From assembly GCA_014706295.1 (NCBI GenBank), contig JACSVZ010000007.1:6291699-6355698 (forward strand): DNA of 64,000 bases. Reading direction: 5' to 3'. Under the pieces are notes generated by a model, which saw nothing but the letters and a program-made list of their open reading frames with translations, was not told the origin of the DNA and did no database searches. Positions 54,001 through 64,000 of the stretch are shown here, one piece after another; within the stretch, counting starts at the first letter, position 1, and each line of letters starts with the position of its first letter. Source of the DNA: Lycocorax pyrrhopterus obiensis. Taxonomy: Eukaryota > Chordata > Aves > Passeriformes > Paradisaeidae. The position numbers and the translations under genes were made by a program.

Positions 54001-57000
54001 CTAAAGCTGCTAAGCTTTTACTAAATTCCTTTGCAGGTCACATTTAACATACAGAGTTTTCCTTCCAGGTTCCAATGGCATTTAAACCTAAACTGATGCT
54101 CTAAATAAAGCTGGATTTCTTTCTCTGGAACCTGCATCACACTAAAGGAGAGAATTCAGTTTGTTTCTTCTTGCTTTCTGACCTCACATGGGGTTTTTTG
54201 TGTATCATCTCTCATTTAATGGAAACAAAACAAAGTAGACAAGCAACAGATTTCCTCGCAGGGAGTTCTCCTCCTGCCCCAGCTTGGATGTGTCCCTCTG
54301 CCATCTGCCTCCACCCACTCCTTCCTATCTCCTCTCATTCTGAGTTCAGCTGTACTCTAAACTACAGCCAACTGCTTCAATGGGAAAAAAATTAGCCTGT
54401 TCTTTTTCTTTTTCTTTCTTTTTTATGTGGTTCTTTCCCAGGCATGCTTGTCATTATGTTTGCAGGTAAACAAATACAGATCACTGAGTCTCTCCCTCTG
54501 CAGCTTCCTTGAACTCAATTCTTCTTTGGGTTTTAGACATGCTGCATAGTGGATATATCTTAAAGGTTTCACTTCCACATATTGTACTTTTTTTTTCTTT
54601 TTTTTTATTAATAGAGGTGTTGCAGAGTAGGATCTGAGGGCATGTATAAGTTTTTGTTACTTCATTTCCTTCAAAAAGGAGTTTAAATGCCTTAGGCTCC
54701 TTTGTTTGTTTGTTTGAGGTAATATTTTTCTAGAATAATCAAGGCTTTTGTATAAATAAATAGTCGAAATGAATATACAGAGTGTATGTGCTTCTTAACA
54801 TGAGAATTATCACTGGGGTTTTTTCCATGTCTCTCTAATGTTATGCTGGGTGCAGTTTTTTCTGCTTTGCAAGCTTTGAGTTCAGCTGCTGGGCTTTTTT
54901 TATTGCACACTCACTGCTCTGTACCACCATTCCCACAGCTCTTTACCAGGATTGCTTATTGTTCCTTTTCTTGGGATTCATTGTCTGTATCTCCCTGCTT
55001 TTGCTTTCATGTTTTGGCTTGCCAAAGCCTGGGAATTTTTGTTGGAATAGAACTTTGCCACTGCTAAAGCTTGCCTTTTACTCCTTTTACTCACTGCATT
55101 CTTTAAAACTTCAGAACTCTTTATTGATAGGTAAGCAGGGTTTTTTTCACTTGTAAGAAGTAAAGTAACTGGTTGGGTTTGGAACGAACAGTTTTCGTAC
55201 TTATCTGTTTTAGGGAGTGAAATGCCAACAGAACCCGAAATGGCAAAGCCTGCTCCAAAACCACATAAAATATTTCCAGTGTCCTTGTCAGCTCCTTTCC
55301 AGTTTTCCAGACTTCTGCATGAAGGGACCCAGGCTACCTATAGGCAGCATTCCATCTCTTCTTGAAATGCCCTTGCTTTTTTAGATCAAAACAAAACAGT
55401 TGCAGGGGAGGGGAGATTTGAGGGCGGGGTTGGAGCAAAATAGAGGTAAGACTGCAAAACTCTCTGTCTTGGTAGAGCAGGTTGCTGCAGTGCACGAGAA
55501 TATTAAAGCTTTGAGGGCTTTAAAAGGGAACTTCTTGTTAAAACGTGCATTTGGATGTTATATGTATAAGGTAATTGAACCTTATTTACAGTCAGTTCAG
55601 TAGCATCGTGCTTCTCCTCTCAAATTACAGGTGAGTGTTCTCACAGACCAGGTGGAAGCTCAAGGAGAGAAAATCCGGGACTTAGAAATCTGTCTTGAGG
55701 GGCATCAGTTGAAGCTGAATGCTACAGAAGAAATGCTCCAACAGGTAAAAATCTGGATTGCAGAGCTTCCTGCACAACCTTCTCCAGCGGAGGGGTGAAC
55801 ACACGTGGTCAGCTTGTCTGCATGTGTGACTGCCTTTGGCAAGAGGATAAAACAGGCAGGGAAAAAAATGACTTTTTTATTGTTCTCCTCCTGCTTTGCA
55901 CTTTTTTTTTCCCCTCCCAATAAATGTTTCTTTGTTTTCCTGTTGCAGAAAAGTCTTACTGGCTGGTTGCATAATGCTGTACGTGGCAGCATGTAAAATG
56001 AAACTATTGTGTCTTATTTGAACTGTGCTTATTTGGACATGGCTGAGTAACTGGTTAGACAGGTTAAATGTATCTAATATATGCAGGAGTTATAGAATTA
56101 AGAAGTTTTATTTAAATGCCTTCTGTTTTCCTATGGCTTTGAAGTAGAACAAGTAGCAAGTTGAAATGAATTACGGTATCAAGTTCTGTTCTATAACCAT
56201 TTTCGCTTAACTTTGGAGCTTTCCCCTTATTTTTATAAGAGAAAATTAGTATATAAAGACATTTTTTCTTTATTTCAATCAACAGTTTCAGGCTATGTGA
56301 TTTGATTTTTGCTCTTTGATGTTATATGTTGAGGGAGCAGAGCAAATGATTAATTAAATACCTTGCATTTCATATGTTACTGCAGAACTTGCAGATCTGT
56401 TGATGCCAAAGGTCTTTCCCTGTGCAGTTTTCTGTTGTTACAGATGCAGATCATCCACTGTTAATGCAGTACATAGATACAAAAAACAGATTTGAAACTG
56501 TAAATAAGCCTCAAAAATCTATGTCAGGAATTTGCAGTATAGATACTGTTCTCGATGAGCTTAGTTCTTCTCCCCACACAAAAAATTTTGTGTTATAAAT
56601 TTGCTATTTTAGCCCATGTTAGATATACAAGCCTTTCTATGAACTGATTGTAGCTTTAAATTATGATAAGGGTCCTTGTACGTATGTGTGTAAACAGCAG
56701 CAGTTTCTATAAGATAAAATTGTATCCCAAACATTTTAAATTATAATTCTCAAAGGTTCTTGAAAAAAACCTTCCATCTCACACAGCCCAAAACGCTTCC
56801 AGCTGGGAAAGGTTTTATTCTGAGGGGACGCCTTTAAAAATGCAAATAGTGAGTGCATGCAGTTTTCCAGTGAGGTCTGAAGTGAAATTCAAAGAACAGT
56901 GATTATTTAAGCTATGAAAATCTGTTTTCAGACTCCAGGAAGGCATTCACAACAGAGTGCAGAAGCTTCCTGTTCCAATCTAAAGCTAGATAGTTGTTCT

Positions 57001-60000
57001 GTGGCTTCTGCTAAAACTGTTTATTTTTTCTCTGCCTTAAAATTTTTTGCCCAGATAGTCTTCTGGGGAAACTGTGAACTTAAAGCCTTGTTTACCAGAA
57101 CACTGGAGCATCTAAAACGAATATAACATTGCATGAACATTGCTATCTCAGTGAAAATGTTTGCGTCTACTCGTCTGGCGTTAGGCACGTGCACGAACTG
57201 CTTACAAGGCTGATCCTAAAGTGATAAGCTACAAAAGGCTGTACCAAAGCTAAAGAGGTCAGAGAATCTCCAGATATGTCTAATATAAACCTTAAATCTA
57301 AATTTTGAGATCGCTTTGAGCAGCTGCAGTTGTTGTTTCTCCCAGTAGACAGTGGGACATGGGAAACCCAAGGTAGATCTCTCAGCCTCTCAGCAGCCAG
57401 AGTAGTTGGACATTTATTGTCTGTCTCAGCAGAGGATCCTATTTAAAATAATTTATTTGGAAGGTTCTCTTCTCAATTAATCTTGTTGAAAAGATTATCC
57501 TCTATGGGGGATGAGTTGAGATTTGGGGAGAAGAGAATGACCTGATCATGAGGTGATTATGACTTTCATGTGAGATATGTGGCCAGGGGACTTTTCTGCA
57601 GATAATTTGTCAAAAGTAGAGTGAGTGTGTGGCCTCAGGGGCTTCAATGGATGGATCAGTCAGGTTTGGGGGAGACTTGGGTTCAGATCTTCTCAGCCAG
57701 CAGCTGCTGGTGTCCTGCTTTTCAGAATGACTTCTGTTACCCTCTTGGGGTGGGGGGGTGTAGTATAAATTCAGGTTTATTTCACGGTTCTGCTTCCTTA
57801 TTTACAATATATTGAATTCCACTGATTTTTGCCTTTGTGAACTTAAGTCAACTGCTTCCTCTAAGTGGAAAATGGAACAATAAAGATAAAGCCCTGCCTT
57901 TTTAATTTCAAGAACTATAAGAAGAGTGACTCATAATTAATTCTAAGCAAAAAATGCTTCAACAAAAAAGGCATAAACTTTAAGATAACTTAATGATGTT
58001 ATCTGGTAGTTCCACAGCAGAAAGGGTATCTAATGCTACCCTGTAAAGTAGTTTTTGCTGAATCTTTGCTAGCAGAGACTTGTCCTCTTTGGCAGGGTGG
58101 GGTTACTGGCAAAAAATCCTTCTGGCTTATGATTTATGCACAGTTGTTTTGAACCCTGCTACAAAGTGATTGTGGAACCACTTCTGAAACAGCAACTGAA
58201 ATAAAATTTATACAAGTAACATAAAGTGGCTGTTCAGCATTTTGGGTGGGCATCTTAAATGTGGAGTAGCAGCAACAGGGGGGAAGGTCTCACTTGCCTT
58301 TCATCCTTCTCCCTCTTCCTGACCATGTTGCTTCTGAAACTGATTTGAAATTGCCATGCTCAGCAAACCTGCTCATCAAGGACTGGGAGAAAACTAACCT
58401 GGGGTTTAGAAGGAAGGGGCTGTTTTTGTGATAGGTGAGTCAAACAGCTCACAGGAAAGGTCGAGGTGTGGCAGAAGGGCAGTGGAGAGATGTGCTTTGA
58501 CCTCACTGTTTATGGAACCACAGCCAAGGAAAATACAGCTCAGCAGCGTTTGAGGGATGAGAGGATCCAGTGTGAGAGACGCAGAGATGCCCTGGTGTGC
58601 CCAGTTACAGGTAATGTGATGCTTACGGTGTCAAACCCAACACTTCACTTTTGTAAGGACACTTTTTCCACCACCGACTGTAAGGAAGAAAAGCATTTTT
58701 TCCACCTTGAAGGTGTGTGCATTTTCTTCCTTCAAAGAAACAAAGCAGGACTTTTCAAAACTCATTAAAGTCAATGGCAAAACTTTAAATCAGTCCTGAA
58801 GTATAATTCAGGTTTGGGCCCAGAAACAAGGTCACCCTTCACAGTAAATGGTAACAGAGAATTTTCTGGAGCATGACTGGGAGCAAGACAAGTTTAATCT
58901 CATGGGATCACCTTCCAGTGGTGTCTGTCTTGCTATTGAATGTGTAAAGGAAAAGCTGGCCTGTGTGAACAGCTACCTGCCCTTCCCCTTACCACATTGT
59001 AAGGGATATGTGTGGAAGTAAAATTAAAAAAACTTCGTAGAATTATCCTAGGAAAACAGTTTATGCTGTGACAGTCCATTGCCAGTATATCAACTGCTTT
59101 AAAATGTGAAGTTCCGGCCAATTTTAGAGAGCAATGATGTGTCTGTGTGTCTTGCTCTAAGTTTGTGGCATTACTAAGTACTTTCTTCCAGTCAATTTTA
59201 AGAAAGAAATATGTTTTTTGAGAGGAGAGACAGCCTTGGCAGAACCTCCTATCAATGTGCTGTAGAATTGGAAAGCAGAAGTGATTTTTGCTCTATAAAG
59301 TTGCCTAAACTGTCCCATAACAGGGAGTACCAGCCATGCCTAGCACAAACACATCAGTGCTATGGAATCTGTGCTGCCAGGCCTGGCAGATGTGTCACGT
59401 CCATCTGAACAGTGAACTTTCTGCACATACAGATTTCACCTCCACAGTTTTTTTACGTGCATTGATTGGTAGTTTTCACAAGTAATTCTAGTCTGTTACC
59501 TCTTTGCTATTCCAGAGCTGCATTTTATTTATTTAACAGACAGTAATTTCCATTGAAGCTCTCTGGCATAAAGGACAGCAGTTTGCTTTCCCAATGAAAA
59601 TGCTGGTCTGGGTGGCAGTGTCTTTCCTGTACCTGACCTGAACCAAACCCTAGATGTGGTCTGACCATGTCTTTGTGCCTTCCAAATAATTTCTGACGCT
59701 ATCCTGGGGACTCTTGTTGGATGGTTGTGTTGTGTGAACATGATTGTGTCTTCAGTCGAGTAAATTCTCTTGCAAATTACAAAGGACTTGGCTTTAGGAT
59801 TCTTTGTGTCTTAAAAAAAATACACGTGAAAGCTGTAATGTTTGGGTGTAAACAGGAGTGGATTTCTGTTCCCGTGTCAGTTCATGGCCCACTGCTGCCT
59901 GGGTGCAAGGGCCAGAGGAAGGTGTGCCAGACAGTGCCCTGTGTGTGGCACAGTGGAGAATCTTAAAAAACTGGATTAAAAGAGTGCAGGGAGGAGCTGT

Positions 60001-63000
60001 ATCAGAGGAGGAATCTGAATCCAGCAACGTTCAGTGTGTACCTGCTCTGGTTTTGCAGTTCTCTCATGCTCAGGGGAGCCAGAATCCTGTCTTCGTTGCA
60101 GGGTATAAATCTGGTGTGTATCTGTTTGCTTCTCAGGAACTTTGCTGGCTGGCAAAGGCCATTCCTTCAACTTTCGGTTGCCTGAGTTATCTGATCTTAG
60201 ATGAATTTCAGCACTTGTTTATAGCATGCAGGAGCTCCTTGCCAGCAGCTGGCTTAGTGTTTCAGATTTTGAAGTGTGCTCTGTGCTGCTCTGGTTGAGC
60301 TGTAGGGCTTTCAGAGCGTGCTCTCAAGCTGTGCAGCTTTATCTCTCCAGGTGAGCATTCCACTGTTTCGCTATTTTGCAGCTAACGTGGGCAGGAATCT
60401 GCTCCTCAGGCAGGTCCAAGGGCTGTCCAAGCTGGCAGTGCTGTGGGAAGCTCTGTCCTTTCCCTGGCTTTACCATATAATGGGCAAATGATGAATTGGA
60501 GGGCTGCAATTCCCTGCCTGCTACTGCCTTGCACCATTTCATGGTGATTACACACGTACATTGCTCTCAGCTGTGTTTTCAGCTAAGCAAATATCTTATT
60601 TCTGCCACAGCTGACACACAGCACTTGAGAAGTGCAGTCCTCATTAGGGCTGGCTCTGGCTGCATTTTGCTTCCCAGGTAGGTAGCTTGGTCTGTTTGTC
60701 TCTCCCAAGGCTTTTAATAAGGGTGAAAAGTAAGGAATTGTTTGAATGTTGTATTTGGTATGGTGCACAAGTGCAAAATGGGATCTTTGGGGGTTTTTTT
60801 CTCCCACCCCGCTTGACTAAAATCTTACTTATGGTTTCTCAATCAGTGTATGGCATGATTGTTTCTTCTGTTTTGTAGAGAGCTAAATATCCTGGAATTT
60901 TCTGTGCTTGCAGCTGAGAGCCTAAAAAATTGTAGTGACCTCTTTTCAAGCTATTTTTTTGGTCGTGTTACATTTTATAAACTGTTTTATAAGAATTATG
61001 TATTTCCAAGACAACTAAATGTGAAAGTGACATATACAGCATGTGCTTCAGTTTCATTGGGAATGTTGGGAAAGTTGATTAAGTATTTTAGAAATACACA
61101 GTGTGAGTTTTTAAAAGCGTGTTGTGTTTGGAAATAGTTTGCTGTTCTTTGATTTATCTGGTACACGTATATCATAGGTTCTGCATGCCTCCTTAACTTT
61201 TAAAGTTTAAAGCTGAGTTTAAAAAAAGAACTTTAAGAAGTCAAATTACACTTACATAGTATAAATGTACAGTGCAATTTAAAATTAAAACCAAGTATCT
61301 TGTTTCTAAAGAAGATTCCATAGGATATGTTCTATATCTGTTCTATTTTTCAGCTAAGATTCTCCTAAAGCTGCTGCAGCCTAAATTACCATTTTGCCTG
61401 TCTTATATTATCTTTTTTTGCTTTCAAACCAATAACATAAATTTGTATTTTCTTTTCTTACAATTGCATATTTATTCTGGCTGAATTCAAGTTGCATCAT
61501 ACCACTGAAATACACTATAATTTCTCTGTAACAAAATGGTTCACATTCTTAATGAGCTGTTCACTGTGAGCATCTGCTTGAAGATGAAAATAATTGCTTC
61601 CAGATGTTCCCGTTTCAAGAGGGGACATTTACTTTAAAGGGCACTTGCTTTCAAAGCAAAAGTTAGGTTCTCTGGATGCAAGAGGAATTGTCAGCTGTTT
61701 TAAATCAGTGGAGCTCCTTTGAAAACAAACTAGGGATAGTTAGCTGTTTTGTCTATTTTAAGTCACGAGGTTTATGCCAGTTTACTCTAGCTGAGAATCT
61801 GATTCCCCAGCTTCAGAGCAAATTGTAAAACTTTGTTTGAGTTGATTAAAAACAAAACAAACCCAAAGAGATGCCTTCATGCTCACTTAGACCAGGTAGT
61901 GCCTCTGTGTTCACATAGAACTCGGAATGAGAGGAGTGAGTGTGGATTGCTCTGCACTGCACAACTCAGGGTAATTTAGGGGTCTATAGGAAAAATAAGG
62001 AGTAATGCCAGATGGTGAACTCAAAGGATAGATCTTTTGTTTAAAATCCCTAGAGGGATGCTGTGGCTCCTTGCCTTATTAAGAAATCTTCCTCCCATAT
62101 CATGGAACACCATGTCAGTGTCCAAAAAAAATTCTGAATGTTGTTTTAGTTCAAGAGTGAATAGAGTCTGTCCATGGAGTCAGAGTTGCCTCATTGTGCT
62201 CATCTTTCTGATGTTCAGTGGCCTTATTTCATATCAAAGTTCTCATTTTTAACTCTGTCTTAACCTGCAGCGGTCTGCTATCTTAACAGCTGCATAGAGC
62301 CTGTTCCAGTCTGGACTGGGATGTGTCTCTGAAACTCATGCAAATCAGTGTTTTTCTGGGAGACAGAGGAGTTATTTGTAATTATAATTGTAATTTGTAA
62401 TCACCTGTGTAGAAAGCAGCTCCTCCTGGGATTTCATTAGGTGACTGCCTCTTAGAGTTTCTCAATAAAAAAGTCAGTGCAGTATCTTGTCCTGATTAGT
62501 GCTTGATTTATTTCATTCAGAAAAGAAAAAAAGCCAAAACCATGAAGATACATTTCTGTTTATTTTCCCATCCATGTACAAATACCATTGCCAATGTCAG
62601 CAGGAATGGGCATGGCATTGGAAATAGTGGGTGGCTTAGATAATTGGTGTTGCAACACAGATGCAAGTTCAGTACTATTTTTAATTCGTGTAATATTCCT
62701 CACCAGCCTAAAATAACTTACATGTAGAGCAGATTTTGAAATAAACTTTAACTCTGTAATCTTTGAAATAACCTTTGTGGCGTCTGTGGCTCCAAGCCAT
62801 GGTCTCCAATGTACTGTACAGTTTGGGGCAGAGGAAGAGATGAGAAAAGGGTGATGGACGCGGTGATTTCTGATCTCTCAGTAACATCAGCATAGACCCA
62901 GATTAACTCTGGCAACTTCGGTTAAATCACTGCCATGTAATTCAAAGCACGACCTGCTGTGATTCCTCAGTGTGTTTCATATGATCAACACACTAATGGG

Positions 63001-64000
63001 ATTTATGAATTACCACAAAACCTTTTAACCCTTTGGACATCTACATTCTTTTGTTAAAAATCGATTATGCGCTTGGAAAGCTAAGTACCAATTTTTCAGT
63101 AAGGCCTGAACTCCTGACTGGACGTTTTTCTTTTTGAAAACGGAGATGACAGAGGCATTTGATGTATGTAATACGCTCTGTTAAATTTTGGATGGTTTCT
63201 TGCCTTGGCTTTCCTGAAGAATGAAAGAGTCAGTGAAGGTGTGAATATTGGCGGCTCTCCGAACACGGTGATACGATTCCATCCAAAGTGGGCAATGTCT
63301 TATCTGTAATCTGGAAGACAAACTTGGGGCGCACAAGCGAAAATCATGACCAGCTGTTTCACCTTTACAGTGTTTCTTAGTTCAGACATGGCCATTTAGG
63401 CTCCAGTTAGGACATTTCATTCACTGCACTTCCCTCCACACTGTGAGCCTTCAAAAGCTCTCCGGTACCACAGGGTGTAAGCTGCTATTAGTGTGACTGC
63501 AGAGGTGCTGCTTGCCTCTGGTGCTCAGCGTTGGTTAAGGTGCTCATTCTGTAATACATCCTTTATTGAACAACACATGACAAGAAGGTCTACAATGTAA
63601 TCCTAAAACATAGCTCTGTCTGATGAGTATTTAGGAAGGTGCCAGCTATTTTGTAATGTGCCATTGTGTAGGTTTGGGTTTGTTCAGCCCACAGTATTGT
63701 TTCGGGTTCCGTGTCTAGCCCAGGGATGAACTTTGCCACATATTTGCTTGAAACAAGGAGCGGGACACAGTGGTTTGGTGATTAGGACAGAACATTTAGA
63801 TGAAAATAACTGCAGCACTTGAGAAACGCATGGTTCAAACTGAGGGTTTGACATGGGCCTGCCAATAAAACACATAGCAGTCTGTCAGAGCTCACATAAA
63901 TAATTGGGGAAAATATTCTGCTTTGCTTTCAGGAGCTGCTAAGTCGCACATCACTCGAGACTCAGAAATTAGATCTGATGGCTGAAGTTTCAGACCTGAA
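17946..64000 (+). CDS. PPFIBP2: PPFIBP2 (liprin-beta-2), N-terminal part, five exons, continues beyond the window
   Basis: Gene-level entry. Coding exons are 17946-18012, 30864-31078, 51660-51749, 55631-55744 and 63933-64000. Joined, they give one open frame of about 184 codons plus two bases. Liprin-betas are cytoplasmic scaffold proteins with an N-terminal coiled coil and three C-terminal SAM domains; they bind liprin-alpha and act at the cell cortex and in synapse or focal-adhesion organisation. The paralogue choice favours PPFIBP2 over PPFIBP1 from recall: an MASDASH start, GTK after the first coding exon, the SQVNHHS junction, ESLILQ rather than ESLVLQ, and EGHQ-KLN in the coiled coil. 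Only the N-terminal region and the beginning of the coiled coil are present. No frameshift or premature stop is seen, so the locus looks intact. Confidence 0.9.
27849..27867 (+). repeat. (GT)9 microsatellite
   Basis: Nine uninterrupted GT units plus a terminal G inside a long intron. Confidence 0.93.
29101..29116 (+). repeat. A16 homopolymer
   Basis: An uninterrupted run of 16 A followed by GAAAAA. Similar A15 runs occur at 5253-5267 and 38572-38586. None follows a recognisable retrocopy or polyadenylation signal in the right spacing. Confidence 0.9.
30864..31078 (+). CDS. PPFIBP2: PPFIBP2 second coding exon (N-terminal conserved region)
   Basis: The acceptor is a long pyrimidine tract ending TTTGTTTTAG at 30863; the donor is CCTG|GTGAGT after 31078. 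The 215 bases complete the split Gly codon and add 71 codons (about residues 24-94), ending in phase 0. The first ~27 codons form a poorly conserved linker. The remainder is the conserved helical segment with [15 protein letters not shown], then an NQIPGATA motif and LREWFEENL, matching the liprin-beta N-terminal region that precedes the coiled coil. An open frame runs on into the intron to 31159, but the strong donor and family homology end the exon at 31078. Confidence 0.92.
34379..34395 (+). repeat. (AAAT)4 microsatellite
   Basis: Four uninterrupted AAAT units. Its complement-type run (TTTA)n lies 200 bases downstream. Confidence 0.9.
34579..34602 (+). repeat. (TATT)6 microsatellite
   Basis: Six uninterrupted TATT units, complementary in sequence to the (AAAT)4 run 200 bases upstream. 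Confidence 0.92.
34913..34948 (+). repeat. 18-bp tandem duplication
   Basis: Two adjacent 18-mers, GCAGGATGCAGTAACTGT and GCAGGATGTGGTAACTGT, differ at only two adjacent positions. Confidence 0.85.
45429..45713 (-). mobile_element. Putative retro-inserted segment flanked by 19-bp direct repeats
   Basis: The 19-mer AAGTAATATTTAAATCAAA occurs at 45429-45447 and again, exactly, at 45695-45713. The ~247 bases between are more GC-rich than the surroundings. In minus orientation the insert has an AATAAA polyadenylation hexamer (complement at 45490-45495) about 40 bases before its 3' end, as expected of a reverse-transcribed mRNA 3' end with a target-site duplication. No poly(A) tail remains, and the parent transcript is not recognised. 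Alternatives are a short non-autonomous element or a chance duplication. Confidence 0.45.
47705..48815 (+). mobile_element. CR1 LINE, 5'-truncated, reverse-transcriptase C-terminal part and 3' end
   Basis: A 1.1-kb plus-strand CR1, GC-rich against its surroundings. Homology to the CR1 reverse transcriptase runs through all three forward frames in turn. One frame from about 47718 has [10 protein letters not shown] and [15 protein letters not shown]; one from about 47803 has [12 protein letters not shown], the [13 protein letters not shown] block, and [20 protein letters not shown]; one from about 48188 has [40 protein letters not shown] and RRLRGDL. The family FADD catalytic box reads CKDN here, so the enzyme is dead. 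The 3' end matches CR1: the TTTAGATTGGATATTAGG region at about 48598, then a tail ending GGATTCTGTGATTCCTG near 48815. Confidence 0.93.
50055..50497 (+). mobile_element. Ancient, highly diverged CR1/L3-like LINE remnant
   Basis: The segment keeps the order of landmarks of an old amniote CR1/L3 3' region: TTAACCTGTGAGGAAAAGAC near 50108, GATAATCCTTAAAGATGTAAAA near 50187, a GAGAAGCTGTGAATTC...GGAGGTCTTTAGAAG block near 50340-50375, and the terminal CCAGATGATCTCTTCAGACATCTTTCAGCCCTGATTG phrase at about 50430-50468 followed by GTGATTCTCT. No open frame survives. Substitutions and gaps are numerous, so this copy is far older than the other CR1s here. Exact limits and subfamily need RepeatMasker. 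Confidence 0.6.
51660..51749 (+). CDS. PPFIBP2: PPFIBP2 third coding exon
   Basis: The exon follows acceptor TTTTTTTCCTCCCAG ending at 51659 and ends at donor CTGCAG|GTATGT. It is exactly 90 bases (30 codons, phase 0 at both ends; about residues 95-124). It encodes SQVNHH, a short polar stretch, then [21 protein letters not shown] in two pieces, which is the beginning of the liprin-beta coiled coil with heptad-like leucines. It is symmetrical, so skipping would keep the reading frame. It sits after a 20.6-kb intron, the largest in the window. Confidence 0.93.
51750..55630 (+). other. PPFIBP2: Intron between PPFIBP2 coding exons 3 and 4
   Basis: A 3.9-kb intron running from GTATGT to TTACAG. 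It contains a (CAA)6 run at 53435-53452, a pyrimidine-rich stretch at about 54398-54422, and a small hairpin (8-bp arms, TGCG loop) at 52948-52967. No coding exon was recognised. Its 3' end forms a juxtaposed acceptor/donor. Confidence 0.88.
53435..53452 (+). repeat. (CAA)6 microsatellite
   Basis: Six uninterrupted CAA units. They create a glutamine run in a spurious open frame that should not be taken as coding. Confidence 0.93.
55631..55744 (+). CDS. PPFIBP2: PPFIBP2 fourth coding exon (coiled coil), begins with GTGAGT
   Basis: The acceptor is CTTCTCCTCTCAAATTACAG (55611-55630) and the donor is CAACAG|GTAAAA after 55744. The 114 bases make 38 codons in phase 0 (about residues 125-162): [19 protein letters not shown], then [19 protein letters not shown]. 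This is one of the most conserved coiled-coil blocks of the family. Its first six bases, GTGAGT (Val-Ser), are themselves a consensus 5' splice site directly abutting the acceptor; see the findings. The exon is symmetrical and could be skipped in frame. Confidence 0.94.
55745..63932 (+). other. PPFIBP2: Intron between PPFIBP2 coding exons 4 and 5
   Basis: An 8.2-kb intron running from GTAAAA to TTTCAG. It holds a probable ancient repeat tail at about 58755-58832. The moderately GC-richer stretch at 59850-60350 has a 146-codon open frame but no recognisable protein motif or paired splice sites. Nothing else was recognised. Confidence 0.85.
58755..58832 (+). repeat. Possible ancient amniote repeat tail ('AAGTCAATGG' motif)
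   Basis: The phrase AACTCATTAAAGTCAATGGC (from about 58760) followed by AAAACTTTAAATCAGTCCTG and a GGTTTGGGCCC end resembles the 'CCCATTGAAGTCAATGGGA' motif block common in old amniote LINE (CR1/L3-type) 3' regions. The match is short and recalled from memory, so the family and boundaries are uncertain. Confidence 0.35.
63933..64000 (+). CDS. PPFIBP2: PPFIBP2 fifth coding exon, cut by the window end
   Basis: The acceptor is CTGCTTTGCTTTCAG, ending at 63932. The visible 68 bases read in phase 0 as [20 protein letters not shown] followed by DL and an incomplete codon, which is the next block of the liprin-beta coiled coil (about residues 163-184). The exon continues past position 64000, so its donor is not seen. 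Confidence 0.93.

Noticed and set aside
58456..58608. Possible cassette exon between CTCACAG and CAG|GTAATG in intron 5
   Set aside because: In the phase required by the flanking PPFIBP2 exons it hits a TGA, and the acceptor lacks a good pyrimidine tract.
59858..60298. 146-codon plus-strand open frame in a GC-richer patch of intron 5
   Set aside because: No family recognised. An acceptor-like GTTTTGCAG occurs inside it but without a partner donor keeping the liprin frame.
17946..64000. Assignment of the gene as PPFIBP1 (liprin-beta-1)
   Set aside because: The shared core fits both paralogues, but MASDASH, the GTK junction, SQVNHH, ESLILQ and EGHQ-KLN fit recalled liprin-beta-2 better.

Overview
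The window is vertebrate, almost certainly avian, nuclear DNA. It holds the 5' part of one large plus-strand gene, PPFIBP2 (liprin-beta-2). The avian call rests on CR1 LINE fragments with the typical bird 3' tail (imperfect ATTCTRTG octamers), a low repeat density, and AT-rich long introns behind a very GC-rich promoter. I saw no bacterial, phage, CRISPR or tRNA/rRNA features. No database search was possible; the gene was identified by recalling the liprin-beta family.

Layout. Positions 1-500 are a CpG island with a dense run of G-triplets, no ATG on the plus strand before 553, and three candidate splice donors; this is the likely promoter and non-coding first exon. About 17.4 kb of first intron follows, with two 5'-truncated minus-strand CR1 copies (about 10.9-11.3 kb and 13.2-13.6 kb) and one orphan exon-like segment (6657-6805) of unknown identity. 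Five coding exons follow: 17915-18012 (start codon), 30864-31078, 51660-51749, 55631-55744, and 63933 running off the end at 64000. All have canonical AG/GT boundaries, and their phases join into one frame of about 184 codons. They encode the liprin-beta N-terminus and the start of its long coiled coil. The rest of the coiled coil and the three SAM domains must lie beyond position 64000.

The introns are large (about 12.9, 20.6, 3.9 and 8.2 kb). Intron 3 carries a 1.1-kb plus-strand CR1 with a decayed reverse-transcriptase end (47.7-48.8 kb), a much older CR1/L3-like remnant (50.06-50.50 kb), and a roughly 240-bp insert flanked by 19-bp direct repeats (45.43-45.71 kb).

I found no undescribed gene system. 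The observations most worth testing are: a perfect recursive-splicing motif at the start of exon 55631; the orphan exon-like segment at 6.7 kb; the G-quadruplex-prone promoter; the insert bounded by direct repeats; and inverted CR1 copies bracketing the first two coding exons, which could favour exon circularisation.
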